This document shows positions 16,574-25,623 of a stretch of 58,832 nt of DNA, in pieces; within the stretch, counting starts at the first letter, position 1; each line of letters opens with the position of its first letter. The notes beneath the pieces were generated by a model, which was not told the origin of the DNA, made no database searches, and was given only the letters and a program-made list of their open reading frames with translations. The stretch lies in assembly GCA_017548365.1 (NCBI GenBank), contig JAFZAC010000029.1, positions 1 through 58,832 on the forward strand, in the 5' to 3' direction. The position numbers and the translations under genes were made by a program. This DNA comes from Muribaculaceae bacterium. GTDB taxonomy: Bacteria; Bacteroidota; Bacteroidia; Bacteroidales; Muribaculaceae.

Positions 16574-17025
16574 CAATTTGTGTTATTTTTTTGCACAAAT
16601 CTAAAATTATCAAAGATATCACCGGCTGTGACACTCAAATTCATCGTGCGGTCAGAAGCAGAGCTGAAGAATGATAATGGTTCGAAAGTAACGACGAGGT
16701 CGCCATCGGGCAAACACTGAACACGAGTCCATTGTCCAGAGAGATCTTTCCAATCATTATTTTCGAGGTCAGGCACGAAGAACTGACCATCTTCTTCAAT
16801 CGATGAAATCCAAAAATAGTCGTAATTCTTGCAATGAAACTTATAGCTGCCACCGCTTGCCGGCACTTGATACACATTGTCAACCCTTGCAAGGCCGCTC
16901 TCATCATTCCATTCCATAGGATCCCAATCTCCATCCAACCTTTGTTTCTCACACGAGTTCAGCGTAATGCCTGCAAGAGCAAGCATTAGCAGCATTTGTA
17001 ATAATTTTTGTGTCGTTTTTCTCAT
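16573..17025 (-). CDS. Lipoprotein, unknown function
   Basis: A 150-residue protein with a lipoprotein signal (LLQMLLMLALAGITLNSC, lipobox Cys near residue 25). The mature part is beta-rich with YQVPASGGSYKFHCKNYDYF near 52-71 and a closing FRFVQKN. The PASGG..F pattern recalls BACON-like beta domains, but the match is weak. It lies directly upstream of the ECF sigma gene on the same strand and has a promoter-like site matching those of the sigma operon and the barrel gene at 17161. It is probably part of the same envelope regulon. Confidence 0.7.
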   Translation of the reverse strand: MRKTTQKLLQMLLMLALAGITLNSCEKQRLDGDWDPMEWNDESGLARVDNVYQVPASGGSYKFHCKNYDYFWISSIEEDGQFFVPDLENNDWKDLSGQWTRVQCLPDGDLVVTFEPLSFFSSASDRTMNLSVTAGDIFDNFRFVQKNNTN

Positions 17026-17050
17026 AGTCTGTTTTATTTGTTTCTCACTA

Positions 17051-17080
17051 TTTAAATGAAAGAGAGTGCAAAACTTGCAT
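17051..17080 (-). promoter_or_regulatory. ECF-type promoter site 2 (lipoprotein gene)
   Basis: On the minus strand ATGCAAG (17074-17080), 15 nt, CATTTAAA (17051-17058), 25 nt before the start codon at 17025. The spacing is identical to sites 1 and 3. There is no TAnnTTTG box here, so the shared element itself may be the promoter. Confidence 0.6.
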
Positions 17081-17095
17081 CAGAATTTCTATTTT

Positions 17096-17127
17096 TTTGC
17101 AAAAATAATGCAAGATTTATAAATTTG
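17096..17127 (+). promoter_or_regulatory. Housekeeping-type promoter of the barrel gene
   Basis: TTTG at 17096-17099, a 20-nt spacer and TAAATTTG at 17120-17127 match the Bacteroidota consensus. It overlaps ECF-type site 3, so the gene may have two alternative promoters. Confidence 0.6.
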
Positions 17128-17137
17128 CGCATTATAA
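17108..17137 (+). promoter_or_regulatory. ECF-type promoter site 3 (barrel gene)
   Basis: ATGCAAG (17108-17114), 15 nt, CATTATAA (17130-17137), 23 nt before the ATG at 17161. The sequence on both sides is nearly the same as at site 1. Confidence 0.65.
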
Positions 17138-17160
17138 AGATAGAAAAAGACGATTGAATT

Positions 17161-17757
17161 ATGAAGAAAATAACTATCGCACTCGTGTGCATGATTATTG
17201 CCACTTGCTCTGCCATGGCGCAGAAGAGATTCACTTTTGGCCCGAAGATTGGTGTTGGCTATACCCACTTTTGGGGAGAGGACTATGATATGTATCAAGG
17301 AGTTTTTAACTATCAAGCTGGAGTTTTCTTTGAATACCGTTTCACTGACAAATTCTCAATCGCACCTGAGGTGGTTTTTGCCTCTCAGGGAGCAAGGTTA
17401 GACCATGACTTACTTGGTATTCCTTTTTACTCTCTTAATGTTAATTATATCAATGTCCCGGTAATGCTGAAGTACTATGTTTGTCCTTCATTGAGCATTG
17501 ATTTGGGTCCACAAATTGGTTTCAATATTTACAGCAAACGAGTGCTTGACGGAAGTAAAGAAACAACTGATTTAAAGGACTATACTAATTCTATAGACCT
17601 TGGCGTTGGTCTCGGTTTAACTTATAACATTACCAACGATGTGTTTGTTCAAGGGCGTTATACCCTCGGCTTGACAGAGGTGTATAAGAACAATGATTCT
17701 TTTGATAGACATGTCAAAAACGGCAACGCCCAAATTGCCATAGGCTACCGTTTCTAA
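17161..17757 (+). CDS. Outer membrane beta-barrel protein (porin family)
   Basis: A 198-residue secreted protein: signal peptide MKKITIALVCMIIATCSAMA, then eight or so amphipathic strands starting RFTFGPKIGVGYTHFWG and ending QIAIGYRF with a C-terminal Phe typical of barrel insertion signals. It resembles the PorT/OMP beta-barrel 2 families of Bacteroidota. Its promoter region matches that of the divergent sigma operon, so it is a likely regulon member. It may be a structural porin or a partner of the barrel-like domain on the anti-sigma protein. Confidence 0.82.
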   Translation: MKKITIALVCMIIATCSAMAQKRFTFGPKIGVGYTHFWGEDYDMYQGVFNYQAGVFFEYRFTDKFSIAPEVVFASQGARLDHDLLGIPFYSLNVNYINVPVMLKYYVCPSLSIDLGPQIGFNIYSKRVLDGSKETTDLKDYTNSIDLGVGLGLTYNITNDVFVQGRYTLGLTEVYKNNDSFDRHVKNGNAQIAIGYRF

Positions 17758-17809
17758 ACAGAGGAGAATTGACCTTGAATATAGATTAAGACAAAAACTA
17801 TTTTTGATT

Positions 17810-18493
17810 ATGACACGAAATCTTCACATAATAATGCTGGCAGCGCTTGTCATGATGATGACGGCTTGCAGCAAGGACGAACCAGATAACACAGCAACAT
17901 TGAACCCCGACGACCCACGTCTCGAGATTCTGTCCACGCCAGTGTGGCGTTATTGTGGTGGCGCCGGTGACCATGATATACAGAAGATAATCTACACCAT
18001 GCGTGATGCATCATCTTATTTCATCATTCCCATGACTGAGGAACGTGATAAGGAACTTGCAGGAATCGCGGAGGAAAACAGCGAACTCATTCACCGTTAT
18101 GGCAGCGAGGGTTATTTAGTTAATGCCGACCGCTCTTTAATCACATCAAGTGACTACGTGAGCGACCGTTACTTTGATGGATATCATCGTGATTTCGGTG
18201 GTGAAATCACCATTGATTATACTATTATTCTTCCCACAATAATAGTTCAGGGAGCTGATGGGGTCAATCCCGATGTTTTGAAAGAAAAACTAATCAAGAA
18301 ATATGGCAAAAAGATAAAAAAGGACACAGTCGGGATAGAACAATGGGGACAGTCAAGCTCTTTTAGAATAATATTTGAATGTAAAGTACATACCTCGGCG
18401 CAAGTGCTCGACATCAGCAACGAAATCTACATGCGCGATGATGTGAAATGGGCCGAGCCCGACATGATAATTCCCTTTCACTTATGCGATTAA
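17810..18493 (+). CDS. Lipoprotein, unknown function
   Basis: A 227-residue protein with signal MTRNLHIIMLAALVMMMTAC (Cys at residue 20) followed by SKDEPDN. It has a mixed alpha/beta mature part with no recognised motif. The ATG at 17810 is preferred over TTG at 17804. It is 52 nt downstream of the barrel gene and may be co-transcribed with it and with the lipoprotein at 18531. Confidence 0.65.
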   Translation: MTRNLHIIMLAALVMMMTACSKDEPDNTATLNPDDPRLEILSTPVWRYCGGAGDHDIQKIIYTMRDASSYFIIPMTEERDKELAGIAEENSELIHRYGSEGYLVNADRSLITSSDYVSDRYFDGYHRDFGGEITIDYTIILPTIIVQGADGVNPDVLKEKLIKKYGKKIKKDTVGIEQWGQSSSFRIIFECKVHTSAQVLDISNEIYMRDDVKWAEPDMIIPFHLCD

Positions 18494-18530
18494 AATCAGA
18501 AGTCAAATCTCACGTTAAACAAAACTAAAG

Positions 18531-19406
18531 ATGAAAAGTAAACTTATATTTCTACTTTCTTTATTGCTCTCACTGCAATTTTGCTCGTGCAGTAATGACG
18601 AGCCTGTGAATCGCGAATGGATTGAGATTGACCATGAGAATCCTGTCCGTGCGACTCCACTTCTTGCCACTTATGCACAGCAATATGACGGGCTGATGAT
18701 GTGGCCGTCAAGGGTTGTTGATGACAGCGGACTTACTGGAGAGGCTGGGGATTATTCTTACTGGCAAGAGCATAAGAATGAGGCTCAAACCACCGAAGAA
18801 CTGATGGCGATGTGCGACATTCCCGAAGATAAACTGCAAGCTATGTCAACACGTAATCTCGCGCATACTTGCTACAGGCATCCTTACGCATTTGTTTATA
18901 CTGCGCAGAACGTAGTTTATCAAGGTTTCTTTTTTATGACCCGCGCCAATTGTTACAGGGAATTGATGCAGAGAAAAACGGGAGCGGCCGAGCTGGTGAA
19001 CCTTTATTGTGATCTTGAATACTCTGAAAACAGCCCTGATTTTGAACTTAATGCACTTACCTTGTTCTTGATGACCGCAGTTGACTATAATGCCTTGAAT
19101 AAAGAGCAACTGACACGACTCTCAACCGAGATTTTCAATAAAATAGACAACATCGTTGCACCCCATGGTGACAATCTCAATTTTTACGAAAAACTCCGAT
19201 TCCCTTATCTGCTTGGGGCTTTCATGGCCTATCATTATGATGCTACGCTAAGTGAAGATGAGGTGAATAGGCTGAAAGATTTTATTACTGTTACAGGCTT
19301 AGCTTCATATCGAGTCAACGGAAAGATAATTACTGCAGAAGATGTTTCCCACGCCACTCTGATAATCTCACAAAGCCTCGAGCGTATGGAGCAGTTATTA
19401 CAATAA
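18531..19406 (+). CDS. Lipoprotein, unknown function
   Basis: A 291-residue protein with signal MKSKLIFLLSLLLSLQFCSC (lipobox Cys near residue 20) and SNDEPVNRE after it. The mature part is largely helical (for example NALTLFLMTAVDYNALNKEQ near 171-190). No family is recognised. It follows the 17810 lipoprotein after 37 nt and is probably in the same operon. Confidence 0.65.
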   Translation: MKSKLIFLLSLLLSLQFCSCSNDEPVNREWIEIDHENPVRATPLLATYAQQYDGLMMWPSRVVDDSGLTGEAGDYSYWQEHKNEAQTTEELMAMCDIPEDKLQAMSTRNLAHTCYRHPYAFVYTAQNVVYQGFFFMTRANCYRELMQRKTGAAELVNLYCDLEYSENSPDFELNALTLFLMTAVDYNALNKEQLTRLSTEIFNKIDNIVAPHGDNLNFYEKLRFPYLLGAFMAYHYDATLSEDEVNRLKDFITVTGLASYRVNGKIITAEDVSHATLIISQSLERMEQLLQ

Positions 19407-19447
19407 TCTTTCCTAACTTTGCGAAGAGAATATAGCTTGAGATTTCA

Positions 19448-19497
19448 GTCGGACCTGGTCGGACATAGTCAGACTGTGTCAGACGAGGTCGGGAGTT
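19448..19497 (+). repeat. Five 10-bp tandem repeats (GTCRGAC)
   Basis: Five units of exactly 10 bp: GTCGGACCTG, GTCGGACATA, GTCAGACTGT, GTCAGACGAG, GTCGGGAGTT. The first seven bases read GTCRGAC in four of five. The period equals one DNA turn. They lie in the 284-nt gap between a lipoprotein gene and the LRR gene. Confidence 0.8.
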
Positions 19498-19554
19498 TTC
19501 AGACTAAAAACAATCAGGATTAGTCAATTACTACATCAAAAACGAGAGTATTTT

Positions 19555-19615
19555 ATGTTGATTGACGAATTTTAACAAACGGGGAGGGTAAATCAACATT
19601 TTTTTACTATATTTG
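19555..19615 (+). promoter_or_regulatory. Promoter region of the LRR gene
   Basis: TATATTTG at 19608-19615 matches the -7 consensus, about 75 nt before the ATG. Upstream is a 9-bp inverted repeat (ATGTTGATT at 19555, AATCAACAT at 19591) that could be an operator. No good -33 box is visible. Confidence 0.45.
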
Positions 19616-19690
19616 CCTCCGAAACCGAAGAACTATTACTAATTTAGGGGCGATTTAGATTTCTTTAGCTCATATAAAACTGAAGAAGAT

Positions 19691-21616
19691 ATGAAAAAGA
19701 TGATTTTAATTAACAGAGTCCTTGTTATTGCAGCTTTATTATTGCCTATTGAGGCTTTTGCCCTGTCGGACTTTGAGGTTGGAGGGATTTACTTTAGCAT
19801 TGTGAAAAATACTACCACCGTCATGGTAAACAGGCCCTATCCAGCCGATAACATTGGTGAGTATCCACCAGTATATTCTGGCGTGGTAAATGTGCCTGAA
19901 ACTGTAGAGAACGATGGAGTCACTTACACAGTGGTGGGCGTATGGGACTACGCTTTTAATAACTGTAATGACCTAACTGCTGTAACCCTTCCAATCACAG
20001 TAACATCGATTGGAGCATCGGCTTTTTCGCATTGTAATAATTTATATGAGATTGTTTTGCCTGAATCGGTCACCAGCATCGGGAACTATGCATTCGCTGG
20101 ATGTAGTGCGATGACCGAGATTAATCTGAATGAATCAATAGAGAGCATTGGTAATTACGCCTTCAGTGGTTGCGGCATTAATCACATTTCATTTCCTTCG
20201 AATATGACTGAAATAAAAAATGGATTGTTTGCTCAATGTGTAAATCTCGCACAAATCGATTGGCCCAGCCAACTGACAAGTATTGGGGACAATGCATTTG
20301 AGGGATGCAGCAGTTTGCAGCAGCTAGAGTTTCCCGCTAGTCTCAAAACCATCGGGAATAGTGCTTTCAAGGATTGTACCGGTTTGCAAAATATTGCTTT
20401 TGGGAATTCGCTGTCGGAGATAAACAACGAGGCATTCATGAATTGCACGAGCCTATCGACCCTAAACCTTCCTTCTACGCTTTCAACCATTAGGGATGCG
20501 GCATTTTATGGCTGCACGGCACTGACCATGCTGACTATTCCCGATGGTGATTTATTATTAAATGGGCAAAGAACCTATTATGTAAGTCGCTGTTTCGCCA
20601 ATTGCGACGGTTTAACTAGTGTCACAATCGGCGACAATGTCATTTTAGGTTATTCAGTGTTTGATGGTTGCCATAATATCACCACGGCAACAATTGGCGA
20701 CATCGTCGCTAATCAAAATTTGAGCTCAAGCGTGGCAGGCCCTGTCTTCAATGACTCACAATTAGAGTCAATCACATTCAACGACAATGTGACTGTCATA
20801 CCTTCATATATATGTGCGTCACAAAAGAAACTTAACAGCGTGGAGATTCCAGATGGTGTCACCCACATATTTCCATGCGCCTTTGAGGACTGCACGGGAC
20901 TTACTGCCATATCACTTCCTCATGACTTGAAAGAGATAAGTTATGGTGCCTTTATGGGATGCACGGCATTAACTGAAATCACATTCCCGCAACATCTTGA
21001 GTACATTGGCTCCGAAGCATTTTATGGATGCTCCAATCTGCAGAACATATCATTCCTGGGAGAAGAACTAAAGACTGTCTGCATATATGCATTTGAAAAT
21101 TGCACATCGCTCACCGAGGCCTTCCTTCCTAATTCTGTGTCATATGTTGAGCCCCGTCTGTTTTATGGCTGTACAAGCCTCAAGAGGGCATCAATCCCAG
21201 CGGGACTAGGGACATCGGTGGGGAATATGTTCCAGCGTTACAGCTTTACTTACTGCCCATTAGAGGAGATTTATTGTTACATGATGAGCGATCTTGAGTT
21301 GCTTAATCTATATGACTTTGCTTACGGTCCTTCTTCTGAAGAGTGGTTCGACAATAATACCTTCCAGACTGCTACTCTTTACGTTCCTAAAAACTATAAA
21401 GACATCTACAGCCAGGCTCAAATGTGGAAGAAATTTGTAAACATACAAGAAATGGAGTGGGATGCGATAACCGAGGTTGAATGCTCAAAGACGCCAGCAA
21501 GCGTGCGTTACTACAACCTCGCAGGCGTAGAGAGCACCGAGCCACATCAAGGTGTGAATATCAAGGTTACTACTTACTGTGACGGTTCCCGCAAGAGTGA
21601 TAAAGTGGTGAGATAG
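19691..21616 (+). CDS. BspA-like leucine-rich-repeat surface protein
   Basis: A 641-residue secreted protein: signal peptide MKKMILINRVLVIAALLLPIEAFA, then about 18 LRR_5-type repeats of roughly 23 residues (pattern sIgnyAFagCssLteI.lp.sv) through residue 540. The C-terminal tail has VRYYNLAGVESTEPHQGVNI followed by a Thr/Ser/Gly-rich end. This tail resembles the short secretion tail found on many Bacteroidales surface proteins. The family often binds host proteins or mediates adhesion; here that is inference. It has its own promoter region and terminator and appears to be a single-gene unit. Confidence 0.9.
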   Translation: MKKMILINRVLVIAALLLPIEAFALSDFEVGGIYFSIVKNTTTVMVNRPYPADNIGEYPPVYSGVVNVPETVENDGVTYTVVGVWDYAFNNCNDLTAVTLPITVTSIGASAFSHCNNLYEIVLPESVTSIGNYAFAGCSAMTEINLNESIESIGNYAFSGCGINHISFPSNMTEIKNGLFAQCVNLAQIDWPSQLTSIGDNAFEGCSSLQQLEFPASLKTIGNSAFKDCTGLQNIAFGNSLSEINNEAFMNCTSLSTLNLPSTLSTIRDAAFYGCTALTMLTIPDGDLLLNGQRTYYVSRCFANCDGLTSVTIGDNVILGYSVFDGCHNITTATIGDIVANQNLSSSVAGPVFNDSQLESITFNDNVTVIPSYICASQKKLNSVEIPDGVTHIFPCAFEDCTGLTAISLPHDLKEISYGAFMGCTALTEITFPQHLEYIGSEAFYGCSNLQNISFLGEELKTVCIYAFENCTSLTEAFLPNSVSYVEPRLFYGCTSLKRASIPAGLGTSVGNMFQRYSFTYCPLEEIYCYMMSDLELLNLYDFAYGPSSEEWFDNNTFQTATLYVPKNYKDIYSQAQMWKKFVNIQEMEWDAITEVECSKTPASVRYYNLAGVESTEPHQGVNIKVTTYCDGSRKSDKVVR

Positions 21617-21646
21617 GCATTAATTAGATTGATTCATAAATAACAG

Positions 21647-21690
21647 GCTCCCGTGAAGCTTTAAATGGCATCATGGGAGCTTTCTTTTTG
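21647..21690 (+). terminator. Terminator of the LRR gene
   Basis: A 10-bp stem (GCTCCCGTGA at 21647-21656, TCATGGGAGC at 21671-21680, one G-U pair) followed by TTTCTTTTTG. The T run ends within the -33 box of the ispE promoter. Confidence 0.85.
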
Positions 21691-21718
21691 CCATTGTCGT
21701 CATTAATCACTACCTTTG
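21687..21718 (+). promoter_or_regulatory. Promoter of ispE
   Basis: TTTG at 21687-21690, a 20-nt spacer and TACCTTTG at 21711-21718 give a perfect consensus promoter about 24 nt before the ispE ATG. Confidence 0.8.
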
Positions 21719-21742
21719 CACTTGGTTTTTAATGAGAGAAAT

Positions 21743-22564
21743 ATGATAACATTTCCTAACGCAAAGATAAATCTGGGACTTAACATTGTGGAGCGTCGAG
21801 CTGACGGTTACCACAATCTCGAGACAGTGTTCTACCCGATAGGCCTGACCGATGTGCTGGAGATTGTGCCGGCGCGTGGCGATGAGTCGACTCTCACGAC
21901 CTATGGTAATCCTGTGGACTGCCCAGTGGAGAAAAATCTGGTGATGAAGGCGCTGCGGCTCATGCAGAGACAATATGAAGTGCCCGAAGTCGATATTTAC
22001 CTCTATAAACATATTCCAGACGGTGCTGGCCTGGGCGGTGGCTCGAGCGATGCCGCAAGCACAATGCTAATGCTCAACGAGATGTTTGAGCTTGGAATCG
22101 GGAAAGAGGAGTTGGCACGCCATGCCGCTACGCTGGGTGCCGATTGTCCGTTCTTTATCTACAACAAGCCCATGATGGCAACAGGCATTGGCGACGTTTT
22201 GTCGCCCATCGACGTGGATTTAAGTGGCTTGTATCTGCTGCTTGTGAAGCCCGATGTGAGCGTGCCGACCAAGGTCGCTTATTCGCGAGTGACCCCTGCG
22301 CCAAGCAAGTCTTTTCTCGAGAAAGATGTATCGGCGCCTGTGAGCCATTGGAATGGGGTTGTGAAGAATGATTTTGAGCCAAGTGTTTTTGCTCATTATC
22401 CTGAATTGGCATCGATAAAGGATGCTATTGAAAATGGTGGTGCTAAATATGCCTCGATGTCGGGCTCCGGTTCGTCAATTTTTGGCATTTTTGATGATGT
22501 CAATTTGGCAGAACAACTGAAGAAAAAGTTTGACAATACTACCACTTATGTCATCGCTTTATAA
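21743..22564 (+). CDS. ispE: 4-(cytidine 5'-diphospho)-2-C-methyl-D-erythritol kinase
   Basis: A 273-residue GHMP kinase, the step after IspD in the MEP isoprenoid pathway. It begins MITFPNAKINLGLNI. The ATP-binding loop is GAGLGGGSSDAAS near residue 94, and the C-terminal GHMP loop is ASMSGSGSSIFGIF near 240. The in-frame ATG nine codons upstream (21716) would lie on the promoter box, so 21743 is preferred. It is followed by grpE after 74 nt. Confidence 0.95.
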   Translation: MITFPNAKINLGLNIVERRADGYHNLETVFYPIGLTDVLEIVPARGDESTLTTYGNPVDCPVEKNLVMKALRLMQRQYEVPEVDIYLYKHIPDGAGLGGGSSDAASTMLMLNEMFELGIGKEELARHAATLGADCPFFIYNKPMMATGIGDVLSPIDVDLSGLYLLLVKPDVSVPTKVAYSRVTPAPSKSFLEKDVSAPVSHWNGVVKNDFEPSVFAHYPELASIKDAIENGGAKYASMSGSGSSIFGIFDDVNLAEQLKKKFDNTTTYVIAL

Positions 22565-22638
22565 TTATAATGTGTGGTGGCAAGCTTTTTGCATAAGAAC
22601 TATAGGAAATATAAAGAACGTAAATAAAGATTAGAAAT

Positions 22639-23277
22639 ATGGGAAAAAAGAATAAAAAACAGAATAAAAACGAAGTCGAAGAACCTGAACAGAATATTGC
22701 TCAGGCAGAGACCGAGGAACAAGAGTCTGAGGTTCAAGTAGAGGCTGATGAGCAAGAGGTCGAAGCTCAAGTAGAGGCTGAAGACCCGGAGCAAGAGGTT
22801 GAAGTGACTGCCGAGCCCACTCCTGAAGAGACAATAGAACTTCTTCAGGCTGAGCTCGAGAAGGGGAAGAATGATTATCTTCTCCTGTTGGCCGAATTTG
22901 ACAACTACCGCAAGCGCACTCTGCAAGAGAAACAGGACTTGATCAAGAACGGCGGTCAAAAGGTGCTTGAGGGAATTCTTCCTGTAGTTGACGACATAGA
23001 GCGTGCCATAGACGCCATAGCTCAAGGCGGTGACCTTGACAGCTTGAAAGAAGGCGTGGACCTTATTCACAACAAACTCTTGAGCTACCTCAAAGTCAAT
23101 AACGTTGAGCCCATTGAGTCGACCGGCGAACTTTTTGACACCGACTTTCATGAGGCAGTGACTACCTTCCCTGCTCCAAGCGAGGACCAGAAGGGCAAGG
23201 TTATTGACACTGTGCTCAAGGGCTATACACTCAACGACAAAGTGCTGCGCCATGCCAAGGTGGTAGTGGGACAATGA
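22639..23277 (+). CDS. grpE: GrpE, nucleotide exchange factor for DnaK
   Basis: A 212-residue cochaperone that releases ADP from DnaK. The first 60 residues are highly acidic (Glu/Gln-rich repeats), then a coiled coil (ELLQAELEKGKNDYLLLLAE), then the GrpE core with FDNYRKRTLQEK and the C-terminal beta domain ending VLRHAKVVVGQ. It is adjacent to dnaJ, the standard pairing. dnaK is not in this window. Confidence 0.95.
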   Translation: MGKKNKKQNKNEVEEPEQNIAQAETEEQESEVQVEADEQEVEAQVEAEDPEQEVEVTAEPTPEETIELLQAELEKGKNDYLLLLAEFDNYRKRTLQEKQDLIKNGGQKVLEGILPVVDDIERAIDAIAQGGDLDSLKEGVDLIHNKLLSYLKVNNVEPIESTGELFDTDFHEAVTTFPAPSEDQKGKVIDTVLKGYTLNDKVLRHAKVVVGQ

Positions 23278-23278
23278 T

Positions 23279-23325
23279 TAAGTGTTAAGTTTTACATTTT
23301 AGGTTTTAAGTTTAAAGTAATTAAT
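23279..23325 (+). repeat. TTAAG-type spacer repeat
   Basis: The grpE-dnaJ spacer starts with AAGTGTTAAGTTTTACA and continues with similar TTAAG-containing words. The same kind of sequence follows several other genes in the window. Confidence 0.4.
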
Positions 23326-23369
23326 GGGTTGTGCATTTAGCATTTTCCATTATGCAATAAAAAAATATC

Positions 23370-24527
23370 ATGGCTAAAAGAGATTTTTACGAGGTTCTTG
23401 GTGTAGACCGCAATGCCGATGCCGATGCATTGAAAAAGGCCTACCGCAAGCTCGCCATCCAATATCATCCCGACCGCCAGCAAGGTAAATCGGAAGCCGA
23501 GAAGAAAGAGGCCGAAGAAAAGTTTAAAGAGGCGGCCGAGGCCTATGACGTGCTCAGCGATCCCGACAAGAGAGCTCGCTATGACCAACTTGGTCCCGAT
23601 GCTTATGACCAGATGGGTGGCGGTTTCTCGGGCGGCGGCATGTCGATGGAAGACATATTCCGTCAGTTTGGAGACTTGTTTGGCGGCTTTGGAGGTTTTG
23701 GCGGTTTCAGTGGCTTTGGCGACACCGGTCAAACGGTGAGTCACGGTACCAACCTTCGTGTTCGCGTAAAAGTGAACCTGCAGGAAGTCGCTAAGGGCAC
23801 CGAAAAGAAGATAAAGATTCCACGCCAGGTTTCGTGTCAGGCTTGTCGTGGCACAGGCGCCAAGAATGGCACCGCGCTTGAGACTTGTTCTAATTGCCGA
23901 GGCTCGGGTGTGGAAGTGAGAATAAGGCGCACAATTTTGGGTCAGATGCAGACACAGAGTCCGTGCAGCGTGTGCGGTGGCTCAGGAAAGCGTATCAAGG
24001 AGCGTTGTCCCGACTGTGGCGGCAATGGTCTCATTAAACGTGAGGAGGTGGTGAACATCAGCATTCCTGCCGGCGTGAGAGAGGGTATGATGCTCAATAT
24101 GCGAGGAAAAGGCAACGACGCTCCTGGTGGAGGCGTTCCCGGCGACTTGCAAATCGTTATCGAGGAGCAGCGAGATGACCAGCTCATCCGTGACGAGCAG
24201 GATCTCATCTACAACCTGATGATAGACTTCCCGACAGCAGCTTTGGGAGGAAAAGTGGAAATTCCAACCGTTGATGGAAGAGCCAGAGTCACTATCGAGC
24301 CTGGCACTCAGCCAGGAAAGGTGTTGAGGCTCAGAGGCAAAGGCCTGCCCTCGGTGAATGGCTATGGTAAGGGAGACCTCTTGGTTAACGTCATGGTCTA
24401 TGTTCCCGAAAATTTGAGCTCGGCCGAGAAGAAAACTATCGAGTCTCTGCGTCAGTCTCAGGCGTTCACGCCAAGTGCATCGACCAAGGAGCGCATTTTC
24501 AGCCGACTGCGCCACATGTTTGACTAA
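23370..24527 (+). CDS. dnaJ: Chaperone DnaJ
   Basis: A 385-residue type I J-protein that stimulates DnaK ATPase. The J domain has the HPD motif at about 33-35 (QYHPDRQQG). A Gly/Phe-rich linker ([20 protein letters not shown] region) is followed by four zinc-binding motifs, [24 protein letters not shown] and CPDCGGNG, and the C-terminal substrate domains ([12 protein letters not shown] end). The length is normal. Confidence 0.97.
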   Translation: MAKRDFYEVLGVDRNADADALKKAYRKLAIQYHPDRQQGKSEAEKKEAEEKFKEAAEAYDVLSDPDKRARYDQLGPDAYDQMGGGFSGGGMSMEDIFRQFGDLFGGFGGFGGFSGFGDTGQTVSHGTNLRVRVKVNLQEVAKGTEKKIKIPRQVSCQACRGTGAKNGTALETCSNCRGSGVEVRIRRTILGQMQTQSPCSVCGGSGKRIKERCPDCGGNGLIKREEVVNISIPAGVREGMMLNMRGKGNDAPGGGVPGDLQIVIEEQRDDQLIRDEQDLIYNLMIDFPTAALGGKVEIPTVDGRARVTIEPGTQPGKVLRLRGKGLPSVNGYGKGDLLVNVMVYVPENLSSAEKKTIESLRQSQAFTPSASTKERIFSRLRHMFD

Positions 24528-24570
24528 TAGGTAATTACCAACATTATTAGTCGCTTCTGAGAAGAGATAT

Positions 24571-25506
24571 ATGAAGAATAGAAGGTTTATGTTCAACGGG
24601 CCGCGTGTGCCACGTCATGAGATGAAAGTGACTACATTTCTTGCAAGCGAAGAAATGGAGTTGCTTGATTTCATTCTCAAGAAGATGGATGGCATCAGCC
24701 GCAACAAGGCAAAAGGGCTGCTCAGCCACTCGCTTGTCAAGGTTGACGGAAACGTGGAAAAGCAGTATAACTTTGTCGTGAAACCCGATATGGTGGTTGA
24801 AGTGACAAAGAATCCTCGCTTTATGCCCATGAAGAACTTTGACCGTTTCTTCGCAATTCTCTATGAAGATGAATATTTGATAGTTGTCGATAAAGCCGAC
24901 GGTGTGCTGTCGATGGGCGTGGGCCGTGGCAGCCTTAACATGAAGATTCTGCTTGATCAGTATTTTGCTTATACCAAACAGCGATGCACAGCTCATGTTG
25001 TGCATCGTCTAGACACGCGCACTTCGGGAGTGATGGTCTATGCTAAGAGCGTTGAAGTACAACAGATATTGGTTCATAACTGGCATGCTCACGTTCGCGA
25101 CAGGCGTTATGTGGCTGTTGTCGAGGGCGCTATGGAGAGTGACCATGGTCACATCGAGAGTTGGCTGCGCGACACCCCTACGCGCAAGGTCGTGAGCAGT
25201 CCGTTCAATAATGGTGGCAAGTGGGCGAGCACCGACTGGTGGGTTCTCGACAGAAATGACGATTTCTCGCTCATTGAGCTGCATTTGAATACAGGCCGCA
25301 AAAACCAAATACGCGTGCACATGGAGGTGCTGGGGCACCCCATTGTGGGTGACTACAAGTATGGAAGTATCGAAGACTCGCTCAATCGCCTTGGACTTCA
25401 CGCATTCCGGTTGGCGTTTATGCACCCCATTACTCACGAGGAACTTGAGTTTGAGACACCATTCCCAGCCTGTTTCCTTGACCTCTTCCCCGAACAATTG
25501 GTTTAA
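24571..25506 (+). CDS. RluA-family pseudouridine synthase
   Basis: A 311-residue enzyme that converts uridine to pseudouridine in RNA. An S4 RNA-binding domain (NKAKGLLSHSLVKVDGNVEK, about 48-67) precedes the catalytic domain with HRLDTRTSGVMVYAK near 145-159 (catalytic Asp in HRLD). GRKNQIRVHMEVLGHPIVGD is near 245-264. It could act on 23S rRNA or tRNA; which uridine cannot be told from sequence. It follows dnaJ after 43 nt and ends at a clear terminator. Confidence 0.9.
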   Translation: MKNRRFMFNGPRVPRHEMKVTTFLASEEMELLDFILKKMDGISRNKAKGLLSHSLVKVDGNVEKQYNFVVKPDMVVEVTKNPRFMPMKNFDRFFAILYEDEYLIVVDKADGVLSMGVGRGSLNMKILLDQYFAYTKQRCTAHVVHRLDTRTSGVMVYAKSVEVQQILVHNWHAHVRDRRYVAVVEGAMESDHGHIESWLRDTPTRKVVSSPFNNGGKWASTDWWVLDRNDDFSLIELHLNTGRKNQIRVHMEVLGHPIVGDYKYGSIEDSLNRLGLHAFRLAFMHPITHEELEFETPFPACFLDLFPEQLV

Positions 25507-25518
25507 CCATTGACTATC

Positions 25519-25543
25519 AGCCGCTTTGCGGCTTATTTTTTTA
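25519..25543 (+). terminator. Terminator after the pseudouridine synthase
   Basis: AGCCGC (25519-25524), TTT loop, GCGGCT (25528-25533), then TATTTTTTTA. A standard intrinsic terminator. Confidence 0.85.
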
Positions 25544-25584
25544 TGATACCCCCTCTAGGATACATTTTTTAAGAGTTTATATAA

Positions 25585-25614
25585 TTGGTAAATGCAAAAT
25601 TCTTCTTATCTTTG
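25585..25614 (+). promoter_or_regulatory. Promoter of the radical SAM operon
   Basis: TTG at 25585-25587, a 19-nt spacer and TATCTTTG at 25607-25614. The start codon at 25624 or 25630 would be only about 10-16 nt away, so the leader is very short. The alternative GTG at 25585 lies inside the promoter and is rejected. Confidence 0.65.
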
Positions 25615-25623
25615 AAAGTTTTA

